A stretch of DNA of 64,000 nucleotides from Promerops cafer (GCA_013398275.1 VZSE01002737.1:65961-129960), one strand, 5' to 3'. Positions 1-13,935 are shown, numbered from the stretch's first letter. Numbers and translations are program-made. The notes: generated from the sequence alone by a model not told the origin.

Positions 1-3000
1 ACACTAGTAACTCCTTAAAATGATCTCCTCCCAAATTTACTGATGCAAACCATTCAAGGTAATAGCCTTGGCAAAACTTCTGTCCAACAAAACCAGCTGA
101 CTGTTGCTGCCTTCTCTCTCTAAAGCATAAGTCATTTATAAGCCTTTTTTAATAGGAAATAGCAAGGTGAAACCCACCAGACATGAAAAGCAGCAGCCCA
201 AATCTTCAGAGGGTATCCACGACACTCAGCTAAAGCCTGTGCTTTTTCCCTGATTTATATCAGTTGCAAATCTGGTTCAGCCCCTGTGAACAGCTGCTTC
301 TAATCTGCCTTAATACCATCCCCATTGAACTGCTTATTGTTATTGGTTTCAGGGCAATACAAACAAAGAGAGGATTTGGATATTGCCATGGCTGTTGTTT
401 ATTGCCTGGTTATTAAACTGTGCTGATTTTGGCTGGGGATACTTAGTTACCAGCTGGACTTAGACCTCAACATAAGTTTATAGGGCTATTCATTGGATTT
501 TTGAGAAGTGGGGGTACATTAGGTCTAGCAATGATCTTTTAACTAGGAAGATTAACCAAATGATAAACCAAAGCATATAGTGTTTTTAAATCTCAGGGAC
601 CAGTTAAAAATAGCAACTGTTGTTCTGAAAGGACATCAGAATTTTACTAGGGCTACCAAACTATCAGGAAGGTTACCACTGGCAGAAACCCAGGTGTATT
701 ACACATGCACCCACACATATCCCTTTGGGACAGAGGGTGAGGGTGTTAACTTTTTCTCATGTTTCAGGAGAACAATCTTGGGTTTTCAATACCTAATGTT
801 ATGATGGTACTGTAGACAGAAGACACAAAAATTGCTATATGATCAGCTTCTCTGCACAGGAAGGAGACTCAAGACTGCTTTCTGAGAAACTTGGATGAGT
901 TGTCTTTTGAAAGCTATCAGGGAAGGTGAGAGGGAAATAAATGACTGTGTGGCCAAAAATTCAGGCAGTAGTATCTTTTCTTCTACCACAGTTAAAAAAA
1001 TATAATCCAAAAGTTCAAGTCTCTAATCAAGCTCTTTGACATGCTTTTCAGATGATGGTGGGGGTAAGCAGGTGGACTCAGTAGCTAGCATTTTAGAAGG
1101 GTTTAGCTTTGCTTAGAAACTGTGGCTGCAAATCCCAGGAACAGCCACAATCAGCAAAGACTTCCCTCTTTGCAGTCATGTATGAATGTGCATGTGAAGT
1201 TTCATCCCTCTCTTCCTTAACCCTGCACCAAATTTTCCTTGTAAATATAGCTTGTTCTGGGAGTGTGTACTTATTACAGATTATAAACTGCTGGCTTTGA
1301 GTGTTTTTGCCCACGTTATTGAATGGCAATTAGAATTTTCTTTCTCTTTGCAAATCAAAACCGAAATGCCCGGGGTTTATGGCGGAAGAACTGCTGCTCT
1401 TTCAGCACATTTGTAGAGGAAAGTACTTTGAGAGGCCCAGAGGATGGAAATGTGCTGACTCCACAGCCCATCAGGCAGGACTCGCTGCAGTAACTCCACC
1501 ACCACACCTTGGTGCTCCTCCCACGCAGCGACGCAGCAGCTGCTGCACACTCAGCCAGATAACACAGGCAGAGCTTCACACAGCCCAGTGAGCAGGAGCC
1601 CTAAAAAAGTTAAGGACTACAGACTGGGCTTTGATTTCTAAGCTGAGGTTTTGTCATCGTTGTATGGCACCACAAGCTGCAAGTAAAAACAAAAGGCCAG
1701 ATCTGTCCAGATCTGCTTGTGTAAAGCCCGAGAAGGGAACAAGATTTGCATGAAATTAAACTAAATAGCAGGGGGATGGATTCTTTTTCTGCTGATGGCA
1801 GGTCTCTTCCAAAATTGTGAATTGCCACTTAAAAGGAAGGCATAACTTTATTACTGCTTCTCTTTTGTAAAGAAATGTCATCTGCAGAGGAGAAGATGGA
1901 CTGAAGGGGCAGACAAGGCAAATATGAATAATACTGCAGGTGGGAAGATCTAAACTATTCAGAGTCATCCTGTGAAGTACATTCCCAAATGTAAGAACTT
2001 TTCACCAATAAACATTAAATTTTAAGATTACACAAAATTTTTCCATTTATGGCATTAGGGCATTTTGTTTCTTTATCCATTGCTCTGAACCATTATCACA
2101 CCAAAGATGCAAAATTCTTGGGTTTCAATTACCGCATATGCTGGAAAATTTAAAAAAAAAAATTAGGTTGCATATCTAGTTTCCATAAATTTAGAGTGAC
2201 AGCTAAAAAAGGAGTTGAGAAGTGTTCTGAGCCAGTAGAAATTGCTACCATCTAAATAAAACAGATGCATTCACTTGTGTCCACAGCCAGGAAACATTAC
2301 CCATATTTTTTGTTGTACATAACCAAGCAATGTCTTTTTGTTTTGTTGTTCAAGCAGCTTTGATCATCTCTTTTCCACTACAGAAAAAGGCAGAGGTTCC
2401 TGTGTGTTGGTAGGAATGCCTAGAGAGAAGCAGACAGAGAAGAATGCACCTGAAAGTTGTATTTATCCAGGTTCCACCTGCAGCCAAGCTGGGAGTGTTG
2501 GTATATCCTGAAGACAGTGGATTGTCAGCCCGTGACTCTTGTCTTCCTCCATTGGTTATAGAAAGAATTAAACCACCTCAGATAACTTTCAAATGTCTGA
2601 AAGCAAGTGAGATGAATTCCCATCTCAGACATGCCTTGGATCCATTAGTTCATTTATGATATTAAGATGCATCCTGGTATACACAAAAGCCTATTTTTTC
2701 TTTTTTCCCCCTCTTCCTGTTATCCTGAAAAAATATTTTTTCCTTATAGAAGAGCCATTCTATATGTAAGGAACAACTGGAATAGCCATTAGCCTTAAGT
2801 ACAGGTTGAATTTTCTGGAGAAAGCTTGAGGAAACCATTAAAACAGTTTCATTTGCCTACTCACACACACACACAAAAGCTTTCAGGAAGAAAAATTGTT
2901 CTCTTTTGAAAAGTTTAGGGCAATTTTTTATTCCATCAATTTTTTTTATAACCTTTACCTGCAGATTTTCTCAGTGAACATCATTAAGAAATCAAGTCTA

Positions 3001-3660
3001 ATGGTTATGGATATTTTCCCTCCTGCTAATCACTTTCAATAATCATTTTAAGAATCTTAATTTTTAATGGAGTAACACTTTTCATAAGGCTTGAAAACTA
3101 ATAGGAATACCTTCAACTTTTTGCTAAATATTTAATTGGAAAAATCAGCGTGCCTTTCAAGATAAAAGCGTTTTGTTCCAAAGATCCAGCCATCTCTAGT
3201 CAATTATTTTTCTTCGGTTTCATGCCTGCAACACTCAGAATAAATGAGATGTCTTACAGCTTTTTTAATAAAGGATATGGAATTATTCTTGTTAATTTAC
3301 TGATTTTATTAAGAAGCAGATGAACTTTTATAACTGGAGAGAAAACGGGCGTGCAGGAAAACTGAGAGATAAATACACTCTTGGGTATGCAGTGATACTT
3401 TTACTCCATCACTCCCCACTTTACCATACCAGCTGAATTACATCACTGTTCCTCCTGCAGCCATTTTTATTTGTTAAGTTGATCAGCAAATGCCATTTAT
3501 TCTGGACACAGCTTGGACCCTAAGGGGACCTTAAAAACAGTAGAGTTAGATTCAGTCTTACCTTTTGGCTTCTTCAGTGAAAGGACTAAGTGACCTTTCT
3601 TTTTAATTTTTTTTTCTCAATTGTTTAGCAGCCTAAGTGCTTTGGGCCAAGTTTACAAAG

Positions 3661-3704
3661 GTTTTATTGGTTTGTTTTTGGTTTGTTGGTTTGTTTTTTT
3701 TTTT
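3661..3704. repeat. T/G-rich low-complexity tract
   Basis: The plus strand is almost entirely T and G, with repeated TTTG-like units ending in a run of 11 T. It is a smaller relative of the long T/G tract at 26481-26647. It could be simple slippage sequence or the decayed tail of a minus-strand retroposon. Confidence 0.75.
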
Positions 3705-5015
3705 AATATCTGAAGTCAGTAGTTCTAAACCTGCCATTTAGACTTTCATCTGAACACCATTGAGTGTTTATTAGGTCTGTGGTCCTGAGAGGTGTTTCTT
3801 GAGTTTGCAGTAAGATTGTTCTGTCACCATTTTATTAAAAAGTCTACAGAGTTGTGGGGATAATATTTTCTGTTCTATCTATATGCTTCATCCTGCCTGG
3901 AGCAGGGATGGTCTCCAGCAGAGGATGAGATGCAGTGGCCATGGACTGTCTTCTGCTGTCACCGGCAATAATAGCAGCTGAAATTAATAGCAACAATAAC
4001 AATAACACATCACTGCTGTGTAGAAAGTGCAGGCAGGCTGGGTTTTCTTTTGCTGCTGTTAATATAAAAATATTTAGATAGATTTGTTTTAGAAACATGG
4101 ATTTAAATTTCTCAGTCCAAACTAAGTTGTTTGGAACTTGTGTGGGAAGAACACGATGTACTGGCCCTCTTTAGAAGCAAGCAAACAAGAAGCCTCTTGC
4201 TGTGCTGCCACAAGACATATTTATTATTTATTCTATTTCTTTGCCCAGTTTATTTTTCAACACCAATTAAAAGCATAATCCTGCATCCGAGTCCAAAATA
4301 CCTTGGGCTTCAGCCATTCTGGGTATTCATTTTGTTTTGTCTGCCTCTTTCTTCTGCAAAAAGTACTATCAGCCCAGACTGTTCACTGCAAATATTGAAT
4401 CAAGACATCATCAGGTTATGTATTTTTTTCAGTTGTTTCCTTTTTCTGAGAAGGGGAACAAAAGCAACCAGCACTATAAACAGGGAGGCCTTTTTGCCTA
4501 ATAAAATAAGCCTCTATGTATTAAGAAAAAATGAAATGAAGACAGAACATTGTCAATTCTCTGATTCGCTAGGTTGCTCAAACGATTTTTTGTAAACATA
4601 CTGTCCTGCAATTGCATTTCAGATGCTGGAAATTTGTGACTGCCTTTCTTTCTCCAGCCACTGCTAATTCTGCTTGGCACTGACGGTTTTATCTTCAGCT
4701 GGGTATCAGCCTGCTTGTCTCTAGAAAACACGTATCGAGACCCACACTAGGCATTTCAGTAGTCCACAAAATGTTCTTGCCCCTCTAAGTCACAGGTAAA
4801 CCTGTCAACGAGTCAGAAACCAGCAAGTCAACATGGCACTGAGTTCAACACTGTCCTCGTTAACCCTGAAGGTGCCACTGCAGGGACACCACATGGCACC
4901 ACGTGCAAAACGGTGTCTGGGACACCTGGAGAAAACTACCAAAGAGCCAAAACTGCCTAATTCTGACACATCTCTTCTCCCATGAAGGAAACCTTCAGGG
5001 AACAGGCTGAAATGC

Positions 5016-5049
5016 CTGCAGGGACGTCCCTGCAGAGCTCTGCAGAGCT
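5016..5049. repeat. Nested perfect palindromes
   Basis: Positions 5016-5035 form a perfect 20-bp palindrome with no spacer (CTGCAGGGAC and its reverse complement). It overlaps or abuts two further self-complementary stretches: CAGAGCTCTG at 5033-5042 and a 14-bp one at 5036-5049. The block is more GC-rich than its surroundings. The function is unknown. Confidence 0.9.
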
Positions 5050-5286
5050 GTTTCCTCACACCTGTGAAGAGCTTGCAGTACTTCTTGACATGCTGGGACG
5101 TGGAGGGGGCCCATCTGGAAATGAGTGAGCACTGAGGTCTATGGGTACTTTCAGTGCTCATCCTCTTGCAGCTGGCAATAACTCAGAGGCTTGGGGGAAA
5201 CAAGTTCCAATCTCTTCTTTGCACGGAATTTTCTCTGTGACTTTAGCAAGCAGGTACTCACTGCCACAGGGGAGCACCTGCATTGG

Positions 5287-5318
5287 TCCTGGATATTGCA
5301 AGTCCTGGATATTGCAGA
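5287..5318 (+). repeat. 16-bp tandem pair
   Basis: TCCTGGATATTGCAAG at 5287-5302 is followed directly by the same 16-mer with only the last two bases changed at 5303-5318. It is a small slippage-type duplication. Confidence 0.9.
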
Positions 5319-5521
5319 CTGTCTGTGCCACTGCATCCTTCCTGCTGCAGGTCATGTTCCCCAGGGAAAACTGCTGAGCTCCGCAGGACTTCTGAAGCAA
5401 GACAGTGGGTACCTCTGTGAGGCTGTGGATTAGGGACACAGTCCTATGACCTCAGGTGAATTGACCATGGCAGAAGTCAAGAGAAAAGGCCATCAAGAGG
5501 TCCATCAAACGGTCCATTAAT

Positions 5522-5567
5522 ATGTCATGTCACTAAATGTGGGCAGTCTTCCCTCCTGACATGACAT
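5522..5567. repeat. Short inverted repeat
   Basis: ATGTCATGTCA at 5522-5532 is the exact reverse complement of 5557-5567, with a 24-base spacer. The arms are themselves internally repetitive (GACAT units), so this could arise by chance or slippage. Confidence 0.7.
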
Positions 5568-5707
5568 GACCACCACTAGGCTCTCTTCTAGAACAAATTC
5601 TACAGCTTTGTCTTTGACCTCACAAGAATACTGTGAGGATCACTAGCCAAGACTGAAACACTTTTCTGCAGAAACAAAAGGAACAACTGATGTACTTTAA
5701 TACAGAT

Positions 5708-5733
5708 ACAAATAAAAATAAAAATAAAATAAA
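5708..5733 (+). repeat. AAATA-type simple repeat
   Basis: There is a short run of A-rich units of the form AAATA and AAAATA. It is a minor microsatellite in unique sequence. Confidence 0.75.
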
Positions 5734-8700
5734 CAATATCCAGTTCAAAACAGACTGATTATCTTCCTAAGGGGCAAAACTCAGCCCACAGACTGGATAG
5801 TGAAGCTAGAGCTCCACAGCTGAATTGTCAGAGGGCTAAAAGCTTGGCTCAGTGTCCTGCAGAAGCACAACAGCTCCCATATTCATTATATAATTACAAT
5901 TACCAATTAATACTCATTCAAAGCCCAACTGCTTCTTCCACAACTGCTATAGGAGTGCTTTCTCTGGAGAGAGAGCTTTTGATGCCAAGGCGAGTTCCCT
6001 GTATCAATAAAGCAGAAAGCAAAGATTCATGCTGCGAGTGGAACAAGGAAACCTGACAGAGGATTTTCTCTCCATCAAATACAGCATGCAAAAAGCTATT
6101 TTTTTCTCTGGCTGCAACTGATTGACAACGTTGGCAGAAGGTACCAAGTGAACCTGTGCAAGAACAGGAAGGGATTTACCTGTGCCACTGGAAGGCTTTC
6201 TGTGCTTTTCTAGGGGAGCTATTCTGGATCTGAGCTGTGACATCAGAATCTCTCTTTCACGGGCATGACAGAAATTTGCTTTTGGCCATTAACCCCTAGA
6301 GTTCCCTGCAGCTGCCCAGCTTGCAAGGCCCCAGCTACTCCAGCATATAACCATGGGTCTGCCCACATCCCTCTGCAAGGGACCACATCCTCTTCTCTAG
6401 GGAAATCCGAGGCAGGGGTAGCTGACACAGAGTAAGAGGTATGTAGTCCAAATCTCTTTCATTTGCTGAATTCTTGTTCTAACTTTTAACTTTCAGTCTT
6501 GTACTTGAATACTGGAAGCCTATAATTTATATGGCATTTCTCTATGACACTTTAACTTGGAGGTAATGGAGTGGAATTGACTTTGAAAAGCAGTAGAGGA
6601 TTTCAAGAATGCAAACATTTACTAACTCTGCTGAGGAAGAGCAAGGCAAGAAAACAAAAAAAAAAGAGGGAAGGGGTACATACAGACATGATTGTAAAAT
6701 TAAGATTCTATTTGGTTTCCAAGCATTTCTAGAAGAAAGGGACATTGAATGCCATTTGGTTTAAATCTTATTGTCTGTGAGAGCATACAGAATGGAGAAA
6801 GATTTGTCATGCATTCTTCGAGCTCTCAGTTTTCTGCCTAGCAGATATGTAGCACACATCTGTAGCTAGCCTTTTCTGCATCTCCTTTACTTTGAAATAA
6901 TTGAGTATCTATGAGATTGGAAGGAGATCAGTACAGTGAAAAGGGCAAGAGGATACAGTAAATTTACAGTTAGAATTGCTTTGTGAGCCATTACCTTTGG
7001 GTACCTCCCCTGATTTCAGGACAGATCTTTGTTAATAAGTTCTTCTTAACAAGGGTTGCAGATAGTTATATATTTGCAACCTGGCTGCCATGGAAACAAG
7101 CTCATTAAGCTCCCCTAGCAGGCCCCTGTCCCCTTTTACACTGTTGTTGCTGAGGATGAGAGTCTCTATATCCTGACTTGTTTTCTTCAGTCAGGTCTGT
7201 GTGTCTCTCAGGGTGCCAGGACTCTTTATCATTGGAGATTACAAAGAACCATCTTTGTAAAGAACCTTCCTCACTCCCTTTCAGTCAACATTTGGGCAGC
7301 ACAAATAAAGTTCCCAGGAGCCACTGAAATACTGAGAACACAGGGTAGCAGGAAAATTGTAAATTGGTGTGACAAGACCCCAGGTAAAATCTGAGACAAA
7401 TTAAAGGCATGAAAGCTTTTGAAGGAAAAAAATAGAGCAAGCAAATCCAAACACTGTGATTACCTACACTTGACTGTAAAAATCTGTAACTTTGTCATTT
7501 CTAAGACTGCAAAACTTCATTTGCTTGTGTATTTTCAGCAAGAAGATATTTTTTTCCTCACACAGAGAAGTGGCAGGGGAAAGATTATTTATAAAATCTT
7601 ATGACCCTTAAAGAAACTTACTCTCAGTCAAAGTAGGGGTGCTGTCAACACTCGGACTCTCTGAGAATTTCTAAATAAACAGGCTATCCAGAGGCTCTTG
7701 TCCCACTCTCTTTAATTTAATTGCTCTGTGAAGCCTGGGCTTGCCTACTGCCATCCCCAGCACAGTCCTGCTGTAGGCACATCAACACAAGGCCAACCCA
7801 GGAGCACTGGTCACCATCATGAGACCCCATTGTTGCACTCAGGAAGAACAGGAAGTCTTATTTTGCCACAAAATCCAACTCTCTCACAGGTGTGCTGGTG
7901 TAGAAGGGAATTGGCATTGCAGTAGTAGGCTCCACTCTTCCCTTCTGCTGCAAGGAATTACTCAGCCAACATCAGCACGCCTGGCAGTGTCTCCTGTTAA
8001 AATGCTCTGCTCTGTAATTTCTGTGAATCACACAGAGCAATTGGAATCCATAAGACAGCAAAGACACCAGACACAGGTCAGAAACTCAGTTTGCCGCTTG
8101 GGAGTTTCTTCAAAGATTTTTGTTTGCTACTGTCTTAAGATAAATCTCTTTGAAAGCTCTTCAGTGTCAAAGCAAACTGGAAAAAAGGTCAAGAAGAGCT
8201 TTGATCCTACTATTCTCTCCATTCAAGTTTGCTTTCCTCACAACCCTGATTAGTCTGTCATTTTCTTTCTCCATATCCTTCTTTCCCTTGAAAAAGCCCT
8301 TCTTAAGTGTCCCCAGACAAGGTGTTTGTATGGTTGATCTATGAGCTCTGTAGTAGAGATTCACACACTATTTCCAAATAGGCTGGTGCATTCACACAGA
8401 GCATAAGGCTCAGTTTTGCACTTCAGTTAGCTGATTTAAGTCCAGAGTTTGGTGCACTTCACCATTTCAAAGTTTTCTTCCAAACAGAGACCTTTCTTTA
8501 GCTCATGAAGGACTGTCAAGCTTTTGGCATCACTTGCTCTACTATTCCTGTCATCTTCCCCATACAGGTGAAATCCAGTAATTCTGGTTCACGGAAGGAA
8601 TAGGATGTTGGCCATTTGTGGGTCAGTGCCTGAGCAATGTCTGTAATATCCTCCACAAAATTTCTGGGAAGTGAGAGTGTTAACGTTTGATAAATCTGTA

Positions 8701-9433
8701 AGTGATTTGAAAAATTATAATCTCAGTGATGTGATACAATTAAAAAATTTTCTTTGCCCATATGGCAAAGAGGAACTCCAAGAACAATGATCCACCAGTT
8801 CTAAGGTATTAGTTGCCACTGTCAGTCTCCTGGACTCCAGCAAATAAATGGGAAGAAATCACCTAAAGGACCTGACCAGGACTCCATTGTGATCTGCTGT
8901 CTGGCCCCTTAACTCACTCTCCAACATTGCTTAGGTTTCAAGAACTTTGCAGGGACTTATTTACCTTGTCCACTGCCTCTATCCCCTCCCCCAGCTAAAG
9001 TGGAGCCACCCTTTCCCATGCAGACACCATGGTAAAAATGAAAGTGCCTGAACTCTCCACTGCTTTCTGTTGGTATCACCCCATAGATTTCAGGAAAGCT
9101 TAAATGATTTTTATGGGCCCAAGTCATTTAAATCATTAAAGAATGATACCTGCCACCTAAACCCATGATTTAATACCAAAACCATCTTTTGCTGACATTC
9201 ATTAGTTACTGGAACAAATAATTTTAATTTAAAGCCAAAAAAGATAACAGAGGTCAACAACCAGAACATAGAAATAGTAACAAAAAGAGACCATTGATGC
9301 AGTTAATGTCATAAGGACAAGTCAAGTATCAAATGTCTGTGCATGAAGATAATCAGGGTTTATAGTGCAGAAGTGCATCTGTGTGGGATTAGGTTTGGAC
9401 TATTTCATCAATTACATAGCCGTAAGCTATAAT

Positions 9434-9710
9434 AAAAAGTAATAATACTTTGCACTTGCACAGTGCTTTCATCATCAGATCTCATCTAGAAGTACTTCAC
9501 AGACATTAATTAAGCTACCCACCCCTGTGAAGTACATATTAGATCATTATTATTATTATTATTATTAATATTATATGAGGTTTTTAAACAAAAAAAGAAG
9601 TTAAGTGACTCACCCAAGGTCACCTCCATCATGTTTACGAGGTCTGTCAGCTGACAGTCAACTGAGATGCTCTTTCCAGGCTGAAATAAAGGATGGAGTG
9701 ATCTGGGCAT
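9434..9710 (-). repeat. Ancient MIR-like SINE fossil
   Basis: Read on the plus strand, the segment follows the reverse complement of the amniote MIR/L2-tail family. It starts with a CAGTGCTTTCATC-like block, then AGATCTC, a CTTCACAGACATTAATTAA block and CCCCTGTGAAGTA. The ATTATTATT stretch comes next, and then the diagnostic AAGTGACTCACCCAAGGTCAC near 9603-9623. The element is therefore on the minus strand. The ATT run at 9546-9570 sits where the family consensus is already ATT-rich, so it has probably expanded in place. Identification is from remembered family sequence and not a database search. Divergence is high, as expected for a repeat predating birds. Confidence 0.7.
9546..9570. repeat. 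ATT microsatellite
   Basis: About eight ATT units lie inside the MIR-like fossil, with one imperfect unit near the end. It probably grew from the ATTATTAT segment native to that repeat family. Confidence 0.9.
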
Positions 9711-12700
9711 GATAAAGTGATATTGCTTGTCTCATGCTTGTACTGTGATTTCATAATTTTAAGACTGGTGTATTCACGTCATTATGTAGATTCATTAATG
9801 CCTAATTTGAGCTAAGTCTCCAATATATATATTTTTTTATTCATACACAAAACCTACAGAAACTAAATATCTGTGAGTTTTTTACCCTCTTGCTAAATTT
9901 ATTTTGAAACTGACCAATGTACTCAAACATCACAGGAAGGAGCAAAAAAATCATAATGCTGACACAGGTTTGTTTTCCTATGTCTTCAATTTTGTGCATA
10001 TCACCTGAAGACAACTGGACTATAAAAAGCTTACATTTTAGGTGAAACATAAGGGGTTTCTTTTCTTAAATGGACTTTCAAGGACTAAGGTTATACAGCA
10101 AAGTGATTGTGGTTTGACAAACCATGAATTCCCTAACTCTCTGATTTCAGGACAGCCCATGTCATTACAGGCTTTCCTTAGAGGTTAAAGATACTTGCTT
10201 TTATACAAGTCAAACACCTAAGGGACATAGGTTAGAAGAGATGTCACTGGCACGGGGAATAACAGAGAGCAGCATTGTGTCACCAATCTCAGACCACTGA
10301 GATCCTTGGGAAATCCAGTTATTTTAAAGGATTTGTTACCAGGACATCTCAAAGTGACATGAAAAAGGAGTAAGTTTGGTTCTCTTGTCCATGTGTGGAG
10401 AGTGGGAAAGCCAAGACACAGAGCAGTGAGGTGAGCTGCCTTTCACTGCTCAGAAGTGGGGTCCCCAGACATCAAGGTGTGCACCATGATATTTTGAATG
10501 TCCCTGTAAAAATGAGTCTCCTTCACCGTGCTGCTGAACTTGCTAGAACCTGTGAATGTAACCTTCAAAAGACAGATTTGAAGGAGCTCTAGTATTGTAG
10601 CAGAATTAAAGTGAATAAAAACCATATGACACTTGAAAAACCCATATTCTCTCTTATTTATCTGTTGTCTCTGCCATGCCTAAATCCAAGAACAAACATC
10701 TGCAGCTCCCCGTTTTGGGAGCCTTACTCTGTGATGTAAGGCCCTCTCTTCTGGAGAGTTCCTCTATGGATTACACCTGCAGGAGATTTGAAAGCCCACA
10801 GAATCTTTGGGGCTTATGGTCTGTCTGCTGTGTCTTTGAAGGAGGGATGGAATCAATATGTTTTCAAAAGAGCAATAGCTTGCTAAGTGGCTATGGCATA
10901 CAGAGCAGTATTGGATATAGGTAAAATGACACTCTGCATTTCTCCACCTCTTTGAGTTGTGTCAGATAAAGGTGCTTGCATTAGATCAGTACATAGTTAC
11001 TTCTTGTCATTCCACGAATTTGGATATTGAAGATAAGGCCTGGCATAAGTGAGAACAGATATAAATATTTTATGGGTCCTGATGGGTTCTTAAGTAGGCA
11101 CAACACCTGCTCCACAGCACAAAGTGACCTAATATCTGCAGACAGTGATGAAGAACAAAGACACCTTCCCTCACTCCTTCAGGAGAATGGTAAATACGGT
11201 TAAACAGGACAAAAGCAGTGAAATACTGCCTTGACCACTGCAGCCAACCTGGACTTTGGGCCTGGGCTGACTCCAGACCAGGACTACATTTGCTTTCCTT
11301 ATCATCTGGCCTGATTTAGAGGTCATTTGCTCAAGATTCACTATACTGAGCTGTGAAACTATTTTCTCCTTTGCCTCTCTCTCTTGCAACAAATGGATTG
11401 CAGGAAAGAGTGAGGAAAAACCCACAACACCTTGCTCTTTCAGGAAGCATCAACTCCAAGCAATCTCTATCCATTTCCTCTGGCCACAGACCTTTTCACT
11501 CTCAGTTTCCAGTCCTGCTGCTGGGGAAAGAATGATTGAAGAATTAGTTTCCTCAGTAGCATTAAAGCTGGTAGCTCACATAGGAACACAACAGGAAGGG
11601 ATAAACAAGCTCACAGTCACAAACTGATTGATGGGAGACTTTTAGTGGCCCACACGGAAGAGATTTAAGGCCTCATTTAAAGGCCTTTGAATGCCATTTA
11701 AAGTTTTCCATCAATGTCACTGGGGGGTTTGTATTAGCTCTCTGACAAGTGAGATATGTGCAGGGCTTTACAGGAAAACTATTGGGTTTTTCCCCTCAAA
11801 TTGAGAAAGTTCCTGTTTGCTTCCTTGTACAAAGTATCTGTCAGCTGATTGTTCGTGGGTGCATAGACAGCTTCTTTTTTTTGACCTCTGTCATTGCTGT
11901 TCATACAGATGTGCGTGACACAAAGCATAAATTTACTTTTTAATTTTTTCTTAAAATTTCATGAACTTATAATTATAATGAGTACGTACTTAAAGAAAAG
12001 AAATATTAAATGTATTTGTTAAATGCGGTGAGTACCTCGGATGCCAGAATTAATTGTGTGTTGAAAATGTAGCTATCTGTTTGAAATTGCACGAATAATA
12101 GATATGAGGCATTCCTAATAAACTAAAACCCCTTGGGCTTTGAACTCTCCACCTCTGCAATAAAAGACAGAGAATTTAGCTACAAAGTTACACAGCCAAA
12201 AACCTAGTCAGAAAGAACACTTTCTATTAAATAGAGACAGACTTTTCTGATTCCCTGGGTGTAGTGAAAAATACTATACATGCCTGTGTTTATACAGATG
12301 TTTGAAATGCAGCATAGAGTCCAAGGGGGTTTGGATTAGACCTCTCTGACAGGCACATCACAACTACTCAGTATCCCTTGCCCCTGTCTCTGGCTCCCCA
12401 CTGTTCTGCAACTGGGTCAATCCATTTCAGTGATAAAGTAACTCCTGAATATAAAGCACTTGGGATCCAGAGGATGAAATAGCCTTTGATATAAATTTTT
12501 TCTAAATTGTCCTCTTACTACACAACGCGACCTCTATTCATTTTAATTGAAAATAGCTAAGACACAACAGAACAAAATAGAATAGCACAAAATTGTCTAT
12601 AAAATGGCAGGAACAGTTATTTAATTTCAGGAATTTCTATCCTCACTTAATGATATCATAAATGCCACAAAAATACTCTGATTGGTATTAAAAATGATAT

Positions 12701-13935
12701 GAAGAATAAACTGTTTCATAAACAATTTTTTTCTCAGTCTTAAGCTATTATATTAATACATCTCATTTAAAGAAATATAACCACAAAAATATATTAGGTA
12801 AGATATATTGTTTTGCTTTGCTCCCTTTATATCCCTCCCCATTTTTACCTGGAAAGCAGAAATTTGACTTGTTTCATTTTCCATGTAAATTTAAACAATT
12901 CACATGAGATTCAACCAGCACGGTCCCTCCAAGGAAATATTCTGCTTAGGAAATGCCTCTGGCACAGTTACTTGCAAAAGGAAAAGGGATGAAAAGGAAC
13001 CTGTGTGGTGGCACATGAAATGTTTTGGACCCTCCTGTGCCTGTAGGGGTGGGCTGCATTTTGTGGACTGAAAGTGGAGCTTCCGGATGTGGTCAGTTCA
13101 AACCAGGCAGTTTGCTTCAAACCCACTCTGCTACTCCAAAGAACAATAATGGATGAAGCTGAGGTGGATTATCTGAAAATGAGGAGAGAGAACTGCTTCT
13201 GGATACAGCATCTTAAATCTCCCTAAGCTGCATGGACATCACGCTGATACGCAGTTAAATGTCCTTTTGGTGTTAAAGAGCATCTTCCAATCAGGTGCCT
13301 TTAGCTCAACCCCCAACCTGTTGTACTTCCCCTCTTGGATAAATTCTGGGGTGAACTTTCCCGAGGGGTTTAAATAAAACCATGACAGGAGCTGCTGAAT
13401 AGCTGTGGGAGGTAGAAGCCAGCTCTTTTCAGAAATTCCAGGTAGGACTGAAAGATCTGGGTGAAGGTATTCTTTCACATTATGTGTTTGCACAGTGCCT
13501 GACATAAAGAGAACAGCCCCCCCACAAACCTTGTATTAAAATTTTTAAAGTACAGTTGAAGAAAATTGCTGCAAAAATAGGAAAAATAAGTCAAACCAAT
13601 ATTACAGATTATTCAAAAATAGCTTTTTTACAATCTAGTACTTCAAGTTCAGCACTGTTTTTCTATCCCAATTACCTGACTGCTTGTTTTTCTTTTTTAA
13701 AAAAATTGACATTTTCAGCTGCAGAGGAATGAATTCTGAGGAGTTTCAGTTCTGTGGTTTTCTATAAATTGAAACAGCATAAGAATAATTTACAAGGAAT
13801 AGAATCTGTCTCCAGGTTGTTGTTATTTTATAGTCTTCTTTAGACAGACAAGCTGTCAGTTATTAAAGAATGATATTATTTTGCTCTCACTTTTGGAGAA
13901 AAACTGGAATTCTCTGTGCTATTTTACCAGGAAGT

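Larger units (their letters stand above)
1..9433. other. Unique non-coding sequence, no gene found
   Basis: I see no supportable gene here. Open frames reach at most 154 codons (4131-4595, plus strand); that product is hydrophobic but matches nothing I recognise and has no flanking splice pattern I would trust. Small local structures are a short CA run (about 2861-2874), a T/G-rich tract (3661-3704), nested palindromes (5016-5049), a 16-bp tandem pair (5287-5318), an 11-bp inverted repeat (5522-5532 with 5557-5567) and an AAATA-type run (about 5708-5733). The rest looks like ordinary AT-rich vertebrate intergenic or intronic DNA. Confidence 0.7.

Noticed and set aside
1533..1546. GCAGCAGCTGCTGC perfect palindrome
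   Set aside because: It is a short GCA/TGC-repeat palindrome, plausible by chance in a locally GC-rich patch.
4131..4595. Longest open frame, 154 codons, hydrophobic product
   Set aside because: It has no recognisable domain, no supporting splice or promoter signals, and a length within chance for 64 kb of AT-rich DNA.
10075..10170. Weak MIR-like order (AAGGTTATACAGCAA, then GAATTCCC and CTCTCTGATTTC)
   Set aside because: There are too few matching blocks. It could be chance and needs a profile search.
12160..12230. GTTACACAGCC block resembling a MIR core
   Set aside because: Only one short block is convincing, and the flanks do not follow the family.
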